A stretch of DNA of 64,000 nt from Oegoconia quadripuncta (lineage: Eukaryota; Arthropoda; Insecta; Lepidoptera; Autostichidae): assembly GCA_949316235.1 (NCBI GenBank), contig OX438749.1, positions 7,830,914 through 7,894,913 on the forward strand, in the 5' to 3' direction. Positions 31,975 to 42,497 of this stretch are shown here, piece after piece. Under the pieces are notes generated by a model, which was not told the DNA's origin, searched no databases, and was given only the letters and a program-made list of their open reading frames with translations. A program made the translations under genes and the position numbers. Each line of letters opens with the position of its first letter. Positions within the stretch are counted from its first letter, which is position 1.

Positions 31975-32939
31975 ATGTGCGTGATGCTAGAATATAGACA
32001 GTGGAATTCAGCTCTTTTGACAATGTCAAAAACTGTACTGAGATAGTGGCCAAAGAAAAAAATGTGCCACTGTACTTTAAATTCAATATTTGAAATGAGC
32101 ATTCTGTCGTCAAGTGTTGCTGGAATCCTCATTCTCATACGCAGAAACTGTTTTACGTAATGTTTATAATTCATTTCGCGAAAAACTATATATAAATAGT
32201 GCCACTGAAATATACAAGTCCCATATTATTGTATAGTTTAGGTGGCTTTGTGAAATGGGGCAGCGCAAGTGACGGGACTTTCTGTAGGCCAGACAAAAAA
32301 CAACAGACAATTTTGTCCGCGAGGATGGAACGCATGGTATTTATTCTATGCAATAACTGTGGAGAACTGTGATGTCTATGATGCCCCTTTTCACAGACAT
32401 CTAAATAACTATTGTTTTTTATTTATAGGACGCTTTTTTGGTATATAAATTATAATTATAGGCAAAACAGACAACGTATGAGAATGAGGATTCCTGCAAC
32501 ACGTGACGCCAGAATGCTCACTTAATGTATTGAATAACTCTTAAACTACAATAGCACAAATTTTTCCTTTTTTTTTAAGTTTCTATGGAATGCCGTGTAG
32601 CATAAATAAAATAAATAAATAAATATTTGGGACACTTACACCATTCATCTAGTCCCAAACTAAGCAAAGCTTGTACTATGGATACTAGATAACGGATAAA
32701 CATACATAAATATTTATGTAAACATCCATGACTCAGGAATAAATGTTCATATTCATCACACAAACATTTACCCGTCGCGAGATTCGAACCCGCAACCGTT
32801 GGTTTCGCTGACAGGGTGAATATCCACTACACCAATCGGTCGCCTACACCTTTGGGCACTATTTGGTACTATTTCAACATAGTTTTTTTGCATTGTCAAA
32901 ATAGCTGAATTCTTCTTTGTGTATTCCAGCTACGTACGT
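31975..32939 (+). mobile_element. Foldback family G, complete, with 8-bp target duplication
   Basis: Flanked by AAAGTTAC at 31967-31974 and again at 32940-32947. The left arm (GTGATGCTAGAAT, GTGGAATTCAGCT, CATACGCAGAAACTG) is mirrored by the right arm (GACAACGTATGAGAATGAGG, TAGCTGAATTC, TACGTACGT). The centre shares GACAAAAAAC-type text with the copy at 44263. A SINE-F is nested at 32603-32845. There is no coding capacity, so it would need a transposase in trans. An 8-bp duplication fits hAT, P or Merlin-like mechanisms; the superfamily is not determined. Confidence 0.75.
32603..32845 (-). repeat. SINE-F nested in foldback G
   Basis: On the minus strand: GACCGATTGGTGTAGTGGAT, CCCTGTCAGCGAAACCAACG, B box GGTTCGAATCTCGCGACGGG, GAGTCATGGATGTTT, tail GTATCCATAGTACAAGCTT and an end of AAATATTTATTTATTT. 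It interrupts the right arm of the surrounding foldback, so it inserted later. Confidence 0.87.
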
Positions 32940-32947
32940 AAAGTTAC

Positions 32948-33268
32948 GAGAAAATTAGTGGGTTATTGTAAGAAAATATTTATGTTATGTAACAACGTAT
33001 TTGACTTACAGATGTAATTATTATTGGATTAGTGTATACAAGTATATCCTTTGTTCTAGTTAATTACAAACAGAATAACCGCATGGATACTATTCCCCTA
33101 TTATTTGATGCTTATGTGGTTTGGATTCGGGAGATTAATTTCAATGGATAGTTATGTAGTGAATTAATTCGATGGTACAATCGATCGGTAGCAATTTCAC
33201 TGATTGTTGTGATCCTATCACGGGTTTAACAAGCTTATACATTGCACAAAACAACAATGCTATTGTAT
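32948..33268. other. Unclassified AT-rich stretch
   Basis: No gene or recognised repeat. Confidence 0.3.
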
Positions 33269-33609
33269 AGCATTGTTGTGTTCCGGTTGTCAGAGATAAG
33301 ATAGCCAGTCCCCCAAATGTGTTGGGGTTTCCGCGTCTGTACGCTTCCACCTTCGACCTCACCTTCACTTAACATCAGGTGTGATTGAGGTCAAGTACCA
33401 TCTTATCTTATCTAAACCTGCCGCCAAACAGCAATGTTATTGTTGTGTTCCGGTTGTCAGAGATAAGAGAGCCAGTTCCCCAAATATTTGAGTTCCGGGT
33501 CAGTACGCTTGCACCTTCGGCCTCATCTTCACTTAACATCAGGTGTGATTGAGGTCAAGTGCTAACCCGTTGTGCATAAAAAAAAACCATCCCGTTGTGC
33601 ATAAAAAAA
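33269..33609 (+). repeat. Two SINE-A 3' portions in tandem, with a doubled tail
   Basis: The first unit (33269 to about 33400) runs from AGCATTGTTGTGTTCCGG to GATTGAGGTCAAGTACC. The second begins at CATCTTATCTTATCTAAACC and runs to CCGTTGTGCATAAAAAAAA near 33583. A short copy of the tail (CCCGTTGTGCATAAAAAAAA) then repeats at about 33590-33609. The join lies where CAAGTACCATCTT could read as either unit, suggesting recombination or template switching. Confidence 0.85.
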
Positions 33610-33661
33610 ATACACGAAAGTTTACAGCATTGATTTTCATTATAAAACGGTCAATTAATCA

Positions 33662-33700
33662 TTTTAAGGTTCCGTAGCTCGACAGGGACCTATAGCAGAG
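33662..33700 (+). repeat. Repeat O start, separated from its continuation
   Basis: AAGGTTCCGTAGCTCGACAG and GGACCTATAG is a common moth repeat terminus. The phrase GTTGCTGTCCGTCTGTCTG, which usually follows, appears at 34169-34188 after a SINE-F. Confidence 0.5.
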
Positions 33701-33937
33701 GTTCTCAAGCTTTTTTTACGGAAGACAATCGAAAAACGAAATATTTGATCAAGCCGTAATCAAAAACTGGTTTTATACATGTGTTACGGTGTCTATTACC
33801 GAAAGACACTTTACCGAAACTAGTTTAGTATTTTTTGAATTATGACCAGTACATTCGCGAATCCCCACAGCAGCTCTGCGAAACCATAAGGCCCCCTAGG
33901 AACAGACTTTGGGTATGGCTGCTTTATTTGCCGATTT

Positions 33938-34148
33938 GACGACCAATTGGTGCAGTGGAAGGTGACCCTGTCAGCGAAACCAGTGGTTGCGGGTTCGAAT
34001 CCCGCAAGGGGTAAATGTTTGTGTGGTGAATACGAACATTTATTCCCGAGTCATGGATGTTTATATAAATATTTATGTATGTTAACCGTTATCCGGTATC
34101 CATAGTACAAGCTTTGCTTAGTTTGAGACTAGATGATTGATGTAATGT
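33938..34148 (+). repeat. SINE-F
   Basis: GACGACCAATTGGTGCAGTG, CCCTGTCAGCGAAACCAGTG, B box GGTTCGAATCCCGCAAGGGG, body GAGTCATGGATGTTT and tail GTATCCATAGTACAAGCTTT, ending near GATTGATGTAATG without the usual A/T repeat. Confidence 0.87.
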
Positions 34149-35148
34149 TCGCAATATAGGATCACGTTGTTGCTGTCCGTCTGTCTGTCCATATCAAGGC
34201 CTTTTTCTCAGAAACGGGCTGGTAGTATCAAGTTGAAATTAATATCAAATACTAAATTATATGGTCCTTAATGCTATATATTCATGTTTCTATTGTAACG
34301 TAATATATAGGTACGGCGAATTTTCATACTAAAAACCCCACTCACATAAATATCATCTAAGCCTAAAGGGTACTTCCCGATGCCCTATAATAGTAAAAAC
34401 GATATAATTGCATAGAATAAATAAGGTAAAATTGATGAATAAATAATGTAAAGCTACCTTTTTTATAAAGACGGTTCAAAATGTAATTATTAACGGTACT
34501 CTGAAAACAAATAGTATCAGTGACGTCATGCCCGTAATGGCAAAGGTAACAATACAATATTTTTTGCAATATACGAATATAGGTCATTCATCATCAGTCG
34601 TATGCTCTCGTATGTATAATGATACGGCAAATTTAAGTATACTAGATTCTGACTCGGTTCGGTTTGGTTGACACAATACATGTTTAAAACGAAATCTTTG
34701 ATAGTCTGTAGTTTTTTGACTACGACTATACAAAAAGGACATCTTGACAGTTTGGTACTGGCATTTTAGTTTAGTTGTTCCAAAATGACTTTGCGAACAC
34801 ACTTCCACACTACTTACCTTATTCATGCATACGCTCACACAACACACACAGATACTCATCACACTCATTATTTCTCTCTTCTCTAAATTTGTATTGCTAT
34901 ATTTACTTTCAAAAGCTAGAATAAGTTAACTATTGATTCCCATACGTCTACAAGCATTGAAGAGCGGTATTTTCTAACACAATTCATGCTTACGAGGAAA
35001 CGCCGTCCACTGAACTGTAAAAAAACTTTGAGAACGAAATAAACTATGTTATCAGTATCATTCCGAAAGGTTTTTGAAAAACATTACCACTAAAAATGGC
35101 TTTTGACCAAAGTCCAGCGATTTCCGGTGCATGGTATCCACTACAAAT
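34149..35148. other. Repeat O remainder and unclassified sequence
   Basis: 34165-34345 holds TGTCCGTCTGTCTGTCC, TTTTTCTCAGAAACGGGC and TCAAGTTGAAATTAATATC, the continuation of repeat O. The rest has no recognisable features; the frames present show no family motifs. Confidence 0.4.
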
Positions 35149-35371
35149 CTTGATTGGTGGTAGGCCATTTAAAATGTCCGCCTGGCTAGCTACCACCGTC
35201 TTAAAGTCTGCCACCAAACAGTAATGTTAATAGAATTGTTGTGTTCCGGTGATCAGAGGTAAGATAGCCAGTCTCCCAATGGGGTTTCCGGATCAGTACG
35301 CTTCCACCTCATCTTCACTTAACATCAGGTGTGTTGAGGTCAAGTGCTAACCAAACGTGCATAAAAAAAAA
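35149..35371 (+). repeat. SINE-A, 5'-truncated
   Basis: Begins in the body at TTGGTGGTAGGCCATTTAAA, continues CTACCACCGTCTTAAAGTC and ends ACGTGCATAAAAAAAAA. The tRNA head is missing. Confidence 0.88.
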
Positions 35372-35375
35372 GTTG

Positions 35376-35590
35376 AATAGCCATTTTTCTTTACACTTTC
35401 TTCTACATAATAATATTCATAAATAAAGACCTGCTACCTTAATTGTGTTGCTGACTGTACAAAAACAGACATTTGTTGACTGCGGAACCCTAAAAAGTAA
35501 TATTATGACTTTATGAATTAATTACTGAAATTATGGGTAAATCTAAGTAGCTAACAGTTACATTAGACCTACAGATAGAGCGTAAAGAGC
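35376..35590 (-). repeat. Repeat H, copy 1
   Basis: The inverse of 48795-49045: TTTACACTTTCTTCTACATA, AATAAAGACCTGCTACC, TTGACTGCGGAACCCTA, AAATCTAAGTAGCTAACAGT and TAGACCTACAGATAGAGCG. This copy lacks most of the (GTCT)n tract of the other. It directly follows a SINE-A tail. Confidence 0.7.
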
Positions 35591-36383
35591 AAAATCGTCA
35601 TTTCTCTACCCCACTCCACCCCATCAGCGTACTAATCCGCCGTATTATGTTTCTTTGTTCGTGATTCGATCTCGTAACGAATCTCGGAACATCGTATCAT
35701 ATGGTAGTAAATAACTATAAATATAAAGTTTTGTAAACCCCCGAAAGACAATGACTCATCATCCAGATGTATACCCAAATGTGTTAAAATTAAGCGTTAC
35801 CTTCGATTTCCGCCAAACATGACTAACAAGTAAGAACCATCACGCAAACACCAACATTCGAAAAAGAAGTTTTCAAATAAGTGCAGCTGTTTAGGCGTTA
35901 AAATGCCATAGAGATAGACATAGACACGGATAGACATAGCTTCAAAATAACAAACATTCTAAACTTTCTAATTTATAAAGAGAAAAATCTCTAAACTAAA
36001 TCAAACATTGTATGTAGACCACTGACAGAATCAAGATGGATATGCAATAAGCATGTACTTGTTAGAGAAAAAAAAACCTTCTGCTTATACTAAAATTTAG
36101 ATAATATTTACATATTTCCACTTCGCATGATCTAAACATAAAAAATTTCGACATGTTTACACATTATTGACATCACTATGTCAAACAACGTTGTAAAGTT
36201 TATACAAATGCCATTCAGCATACAAATATGCCGAGATTATAAATATATGTACATCAACATTTAAATCTGCGAGTACCAACATAAAAATTTTCTAACGGGT
36301 TGAAAATATAACATTTAGCGTGTGCTTGGCTTGTCCGATTTTTATTACCTACGTATTTCACACACACATAAATTCTTTTTTTA
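35591..36383. other. Unclassified AT-rich stretch
   Basis: No gene or recognised repeat. Confidence 0.3.
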
Positions 36384-37182
36384 TACAGGGTGAATTCGAA
36401 TCTTGATTTCGAACAACTTTCCCTAAGGAACCATAGTCGAATTCGATTAAAAAAACTTCGATTACCCGTACAAATTCGCGTCGAATCAGGAATGAAGAAG
36501 TAAAAACATAATACAGCGGATTAGTTAAGCCCATAACATAATGGATAGATGGAGAAATCGTTTATTTGTATCTCCAGTCACACATATACCATAATACCAT
36601 AAGAGCGCCGGTGGCTAAGCGGTTAAGACGCAGTCTCCCAATTTAGGAGGTCCGGGTTAGATTCTCATGCACACCATGTACCAATGAGTTTTTAAATTTA
36701 ATTTAATTACTTATGTGCATTTATCCTACTGCTCTTAAACGGTGAAGAAAAACATCGTGAGGAAACCGACATGCCTGAGAAATAAAAATTTAAAGGTATG
36801 TGAAGCCCCCAACTTACAGTGGTGGACTATGGCCCATATTCCCTCAATATACGTGGAAAGACCTATATCCCTGCAGTGGGATGTTTACGTGCTGATGATG
36901 ATACAAAGTCAACCATTCTAAAACCAACTTATATGGAAGTCCAGCAATTTTCAGCTGGTGACTCCACTTATGATTACGAACAACTTTCTACTAGGAACCA
37001 TAGACGAATTCAACCGAAAATTGTTGGACTTCTATACTAACGTTGGTTTCAGAATGGTTAACTTTGTATAAATCGAACATTTTTTGATCAAATTCAGCTA
37101 TGGTTCCTAGTGGAAAATTGTTTATAATCAGGAGTGAAATCACCAGTAAACAGGAATTACACTAATTAAAATTCACCCTGTA
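36384..37182 (+). repeat. Foldback family C, split by later insertions
   Basis: Starts TACAGGGTGAATTCGAAT and ends AAAATTCACCCTGTA. Family arms are visible at 36384-36472 and 36905-37182 (CCATTCTAAAACCAACTTA, GAACAACTTTCTACTAGGA, TCACCAGTAAACAGGAATTA). Between them lie a short LINE-like scrap (36473-36530, RIRNEE) and a SINE-B (36601-36905). This gives an order of insertion: C first, then the others. Confidence 0.8.
36601..36905 (+). repeat. SINE-B nested in foldback C
   Basis: GTGGCTAAGCGGTTAAGACG, TTTAGGAGGTCCGGGTTAGA, CATGTACCAATGAGTTTTTA, CGGTGAAGAAAAACATCGTG, CCCTGCAGTGGGATGTTTAC and end GTGCTGATGATGATAC. The B box is mutated (GGGTTAGATTCTC). Confidence 0.88.
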
Positions 37183-39829
37183 TATCTGAAGTACATCATA
37201 CGCAAAAATAGTAGCAAACCAGTCATTAGTGCTTTGTCCATCTACAAGGTTGACTGACGACCTTATTATTGTTAACCTATTAATCTTATTTACTGTAAAT
37301 ATAAGTTTGTGGTAACTTAACTGTTCTCTTAAAAAACTTGTTAATTTTTTTTTACATTGTTTATTGAAAACGTTTGGAAGTTTGCCATATTCAGACTGAC
37401 AGATAGTTAATGAAAAGGCTGTTTCGATCGAACTGCTACATAAACTTACATAAGTATTCTGAACATAAATATAGCATTCGCTAAAATAGACTACAGTGGG
37501 AGCCGGTGTTATGACCTCTATCTCGCTACGTTAATATTTGATACGGCTTTTGCTACATCAAAGTCGTCTCTGCCGTTTCGTAGGTCTATGGCAGGGTCAC
37601 AAGTGCACATGTATATTTATTAATATATCTGCCTGCATAATCAATCAGTCTGTCCTCGCAGCCATAGTAATGATAAAGCAAACAGTATAGCGGAACTTCT
37701 ATGAGTTTGTGCAACCGAACGATTAGATACTATCGTGCGGGTTCGTCTCTTAATTTATTACCGCACTGAAACAACTTAGTTTTTTCAAGAAAATCAGCGG
37801 AATTTCTATTCTTAAGTGGTTTACGTATTTTTTGAATTCATTGATGCAGTAGATCTCTATCCTCAACGTCGCTTTGTCAATGTTTGTGCGAAACTTTGCG
37901 AGTGTAAACTGCATAAAAAAACGTGAACTCTACGCTTTCCTATTGGTCAATCTGTGGGCCATTTCTCACAAGTTTTATTTGTTGATGGATATACATTGCA
38001 ATATCACTCTGTTGCACAAAATTGTAGGCAACAGTAGATTTTGTAGACTGCTTATAGTGGATTTACTGCTTGCTTAAATTAGTATGTGAAGCTGGCCCAA
38101 TAAGCGCGCTCGTACCCGGATTTCCGGGATGTCAAACCGTGTTCCTGCACGTTACATTTGTCAGTGGTGGTTTGAACTTAACACTTCGTGTGATAACAAG
38201 CTTAACTACTTGATATTTATTAACGTGTACTTTTCCTACTAATAATATTAATATAGAAAGTTGAGTGTGTAACAATGCCGTTAATACATGGCGTGATTGA
38301 GTGATGTTACTCATTGGGTGACGATCTCATGTTGTTCGAGTAGTGATTCTCACTATACAGTGCTATTAACACTGTTGTGATTCAGCGTATTATAATATTA
38401 CCAATCCCGTCTATTAGTTGCCAGATACTGTGTAAAATTTTGGTTTCATCTTTATCGGTATTAGTCGGTATCTGCTGAGGTCCAGGTTATAAGTGTGAAA
38501 GAGATAGATATAGTAATGTCTATCGACAGCGAAACGTTGAGTGCGTGAGACTCAGTGTCCAAGACGACGCTGATTCCGTACACTTGAGATTTTAATGTCG
38601 ACAGACATCTATCGGTATATCACTTGCCCATAAGTGTGAAAGTAAATGACATACTATCGACATTGATATCTCGAGAGAATTACCACCCAGGCCTCTTTGT
38701 ATGTAATCTCTTGAGGAAAACCCCAAATTTCAACATTATAAAATTACATACATGCATAACGTCATGTCATCCCAGATAGAGTGGTTAGAATATCCCAACC
38801 AAATCGTTTGGGTGTTCCAAGTATAAAAGCTCTAATGCTTAAAACCAACATCCACGATTCACATTTGAAATATATAGAAATACCAAGTTGACAGACACGC
38901 ATTAAACATGTAAGCAGATTTCTTTTAGTCGTCTCGTAGTCGTCCACGGGAAGAGAAGGGTTGACTCAATTTCTTTGTACGTACCGGAAACTAGACGGCA
39001 TTGTAGGATTTAAACGGTGGTATTTAAATTAATACCCCAAGTTCATACATTCCGAGTGTCTTAAAGCTAACTAACCAACATGTAAATTACCCAACCCATT
39101 GGGTAGATCTAGTCAAGAACATCACAGAATCTATTTTAATTTGCCACAATCTCCACGGAACAAGTGGGGATCTTCATCAACATGAACAAGGACTTAAATC
39201 GGCTTATTAAATTAACGTTGGTACGTAAAGGTTTCATGTTCCTTTGTACTTTACGTCTCAAGTCTTTCTAACGCACTCTAAAAATCGAATAGGTTTAATG
39301 TTCGTCTTTATATATTTTCACTAATATTTTCGTTAATTTAATCGATTTTGATAATTATTTTTATTAATATTAATTTATTAATATTAAGTAGTGTTATGTA
39401 GTGTTTCGATGCAATAGTTGTCGTTGGGTATTCTTCTGATAGTTACTTTAATAATGGCTATTTATTTTTATTCCCGACGAAAAACTTCGGGTGTTATGTG
39501 TTTGACGGTGATGTATGCGTCAGTGTGGTGTATTTAAAAGACATTGTAGGGTTTCAGGGGTTTTCTAAATTTTTAATGTATAGTTACACATAGATCATGT
39601 TAAACATTGACTAATATGGAACTTTTGCTAAAATTTAAAATCAAGACTTTTTAAATACACTGACTGTCACAAGTGATTACTAATCTGACACAAATCCGTG
39701 CTGAGTGGGTGGCGCGTCGTGAATTTTGGTCCATATCTGCCAGTGAGAGCAGACTGTAAATCCCCAGTAAATCTAATGATGATTCTTCTCTATCGTTTCT
39801 TTGCCCATGCTATTGAAATTTATTTAATT
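37183..39829. other. Mostly single-copy-looking AT-rich DNA; repeat M at 38770-38960
   Basis: No exon recognised. 38770-38960 (CATCCACGATTCACATTTGA, TCTTTTAGTCGTCTCGTAG) is a diverged repeat M copy. Near 39660-39780 (ATCTGACACAAATCCGTGCTG) is another SINE-like scrap. Confidence 0.35.
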
Positions 39830-39866
39830 AAACTTTATTCTTATCGTGACGATAAGAATAAAGTTT
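39830..39866. repeat. Perfect 17-bp inverted repeat, 3-base loop
   Basis: AAACTTTATTCTTATCG (39830-39846), loop TGA, exact reverse complement at 39850-39866. Confidence 0.9.
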
Positions 39867-40015
39867 TTGTAAAATAGTTAATTGGTTATACCTAATAGTA
39901 ATAGTATCTTGAAATCTATTATTTAAATTATGGGAGTCGGTTCTGGTTGTTACCAATTAAATATAATCGTTAAGCCAAGTTCATGACCTGTGCAGGGATA
40001 GCTAAAAATATTTAT

Positions 40016-40301
40016 TGACGACCTGTTTGGTGTAGTGGTTAGAAACTCTGCTACTATACCAAATGGTCGCGGGTTCGAATCCCGCTAGGGGCATATGTTT
40101 GTATGATGAATACAGACATGTGTTCCCGAGTTATGGATGTTTTTCATTTATACATGTATTTATTTACAAAAAAATAAATATTTGTGTACTTTATCAACCA
40201 TTTGGTATCCATAACACAAGCCTAGATGCTTACTGTGGACCTAGATGGCGCTGTGTGTTTGTGCAAAGATATTTATTAATTATTTATTTATTTATTTATA
40301 T
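40016..40301 (+). repeat. SINE-E, full length, close to consensus
   Basis: GACGACCTGTTTGGTGTAGT, B box GGTTCGAATCCCGCTAGGGG, ATGAATACAGACATGTGTTC, ATCAACCATTTGGTATCCAT, TAGATGGCGCTGTGTG and a (TTTA)n end. The best type copy of the family. A spurious open frame runs through it. Confidence 0.9.
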
Positions 40302-42144
40302 TGAAATGGCCACTAGTCTCATACAAATCCACCAATCCGCACTGGGCTTGATTGGTAGATTGTACCCCATACCCTTTACTAGTGAACGAAAGTCGTACTT
40401 CAACAGTCTGGTTCTAAGACTATTGATATTGAGCAACTGCCTTGTTCGACGCGAGAATTAATACCTATCTTTCATTTTCAACTCCACTTCCGTTCGCTTA
40501 AAGTCGGTATTCACGGAGCTCGTCTTACCGGTGGCTTTGGCCTTTAAATATTAATCATAACTCCAACACAAAATCCATATTTCAAACCACAGCTGAATGT
40601 ACATTTAGTCCAAACAAAAAGCTCGAATAATGTCCAACATTACAAAACGTATGTACATATAGCTTAGCTACGGCCAACTATCATATAAATTATGAAAAAC
40701 GAATCTGGTTAGTTTCATCCCGGTAGCATGTGTGTAATGAAACCATATTATTACACTCGCTACCGTGTGGTACAAAATTAGAGACGCAGCGGAATTCCAT
40801 CCATATGTATTTAGTGTTATCGTATGAGTACAAAATACCTGCGGCTAACCGTAAAAAACATCCCATCAAAAATATAAAAGTGAAAATTCTAAATTAGGTA
40901 GGTGGTTGTCGACTTAGCTGACAAAAGAATTGAGATCTAAATGGATGCCAAGTTCTGTAGATAATTTAACAAAATCAAAATCAAAAATATTATATTCAAT
41001 GTAGGATACAAAAATATCACTTATTGAAAGTCAACATGTTATTTTTTTTTTTAAACTACATCACTTCCCAAGGTGTTATGGTTAGGGAGAAGATGCGACA
41101 AGAAACTCCGCAACAACACATCTTTTCAATTGGTTTCAACAATTCAAGCTTATAATTTCTACCGCGTGTCTAGATACTATACCATTCAATATAATGGCAT
41201 GCATCATATCATCTCCTCACAACATTTCCAAATATGTAAGTATATTGTCGGTCCTGCAATTAATCATACAGGGCCATCTTACATGACTGTAATGATTATA
41301 GTCTGATAAGAGGGTCAAATAAATGCGGTTGGTATAGCTTGAATAGGCATATCTTTACCATTAGATATAAAACAGCCCTGTAAGAATAACTATGATGCCG
41401 ACTGTACTAACTTACCTATAAAAAAATTGGGATCTCTTGCATACTAATAATGATTTATTTGTTCGTATATTTGATGATAATTATCAGTTATCAATCAATG
41501 AGTACAGAATCACCATCACTAAGTACTACATGCATGACTCACTTTTCCTATTTTCCGTTTCAGCCTCGTTCTCTCAGGATGAGAGTTTAATAGTTATTCT
41601 CTTAACACTTTGTAGTGCTATCGGCTAACCGACTTGTCCAGGTGGATCGGTAGGAATGATCCAGAGAAGAAAATTTAGAGCAAAAATAAATCCAAATTGT
41701 CAACTACTAAATACTAACGCCGGGTTGAGGAGGTGAAGGAATCAATTCGCTCCGTCTCTACATAACGTCGTAATTATTAATTAAACTATACCATAGCTAC
41801 ATTTTTATAATCATCTTTATTGTTTTCTGACAATTACCCGCTCTACTATTGTGGACTACACCAAACCACTCTGTATAAAAGAACTAAATTCAGAAGTCCG
41901 CATGCAGACCGCGCAATACGATAACAAAACAATACGCAACCCAGCGCAAAGGTTCCAATATCAAGAGGGCTTTTTTGCCAACCTACAACAGCTGTGTGGA
42001 AGCCGGATAAGATTTCATACCATTCATATATTTTTGCAAACTATACGTATGTACTTTCCTCATAGATCATTTTACGATACATTTTTTTAATTCACAACAG
42101 TTTGACTTCACTTACACCGGATCTTAAGAAGATCTAAAGAAGTG
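40302..42144. other. Unclassified stretch with one SINE-like scrap
   Basis: 40303-40400 (GGCCACTAGTCTCATACAAA, CAATCCGCACTGGGCTTG, CCCATACCCTTTACTAGTG) matches scraps at 11745, 17135 and 53560. The rest shows no gene or recognised repeat. Confidence 0.35.
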
Positions 42145-42366
42145 GCCAAATTGTTTGGGGGACGGGCCATCTTATCACACCGCAGCAACACGACATGGTT
42201 ATGAACATTGCTGCTTGACGGCAGACTTAGATATGATGGTGGAAGCTAATGCATACCACCAAACACCGAGCATTGAAACCTGTGACCCGCCGGGAATCGA
42301 CCTTGCGATTGCCGTTTTATAAACATTATACATATGTTGTTTAACACTGAACTATGGAGGCGTCGA
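42145..42366 (-). repeat. SINE-A, highly degraded
   Basis: On the minus strand: GACGCCTCCATAGTTCAGTG, GGTCGATTCCCGGCGGGTC, GCTTGGTGGTATGC-like text and ATCATATCTAAGTCTGCCGT. Family order is kept but many positions differ. Much older than the copies at 17329 and 58531. Confidence 0.7.
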
Positions 42367-42411
42367 ACAAATGTTGAATATTATGATAGAATACGATTTG
42401 ATATGTGTCCC

Positions 42412-42497
42412 TTATCGCAGGACCGATCATTCTGGAGATCTTTCGGGGAGGCCTTTGTCCAGCAGTGGACGTCTTTCGGCTGATATGATGATGATGT
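42412..42497 (+). pseudogene. LINE extreme 3' end
   Basis: The frame DRSFWRSFGEAFVQQWTSFG followed by a stop and (GATGAT)n is the C-terminus and tail of the LINE family of 25345 and 59020. Only 86 bases remain, a severe 5' truncation typical of target-primed reverse transcription. The bases CAGCAGTGGACGTCTTTCGG and CTGATATGATGATG parallel the SINE-B tail. Confidence 0.8.

Noticed and set aside
40063..40461. 132-codon open frame
   Set aside because: It starts in the B box of a SINE-E and runs through the SINE body and a second repeat scrap.
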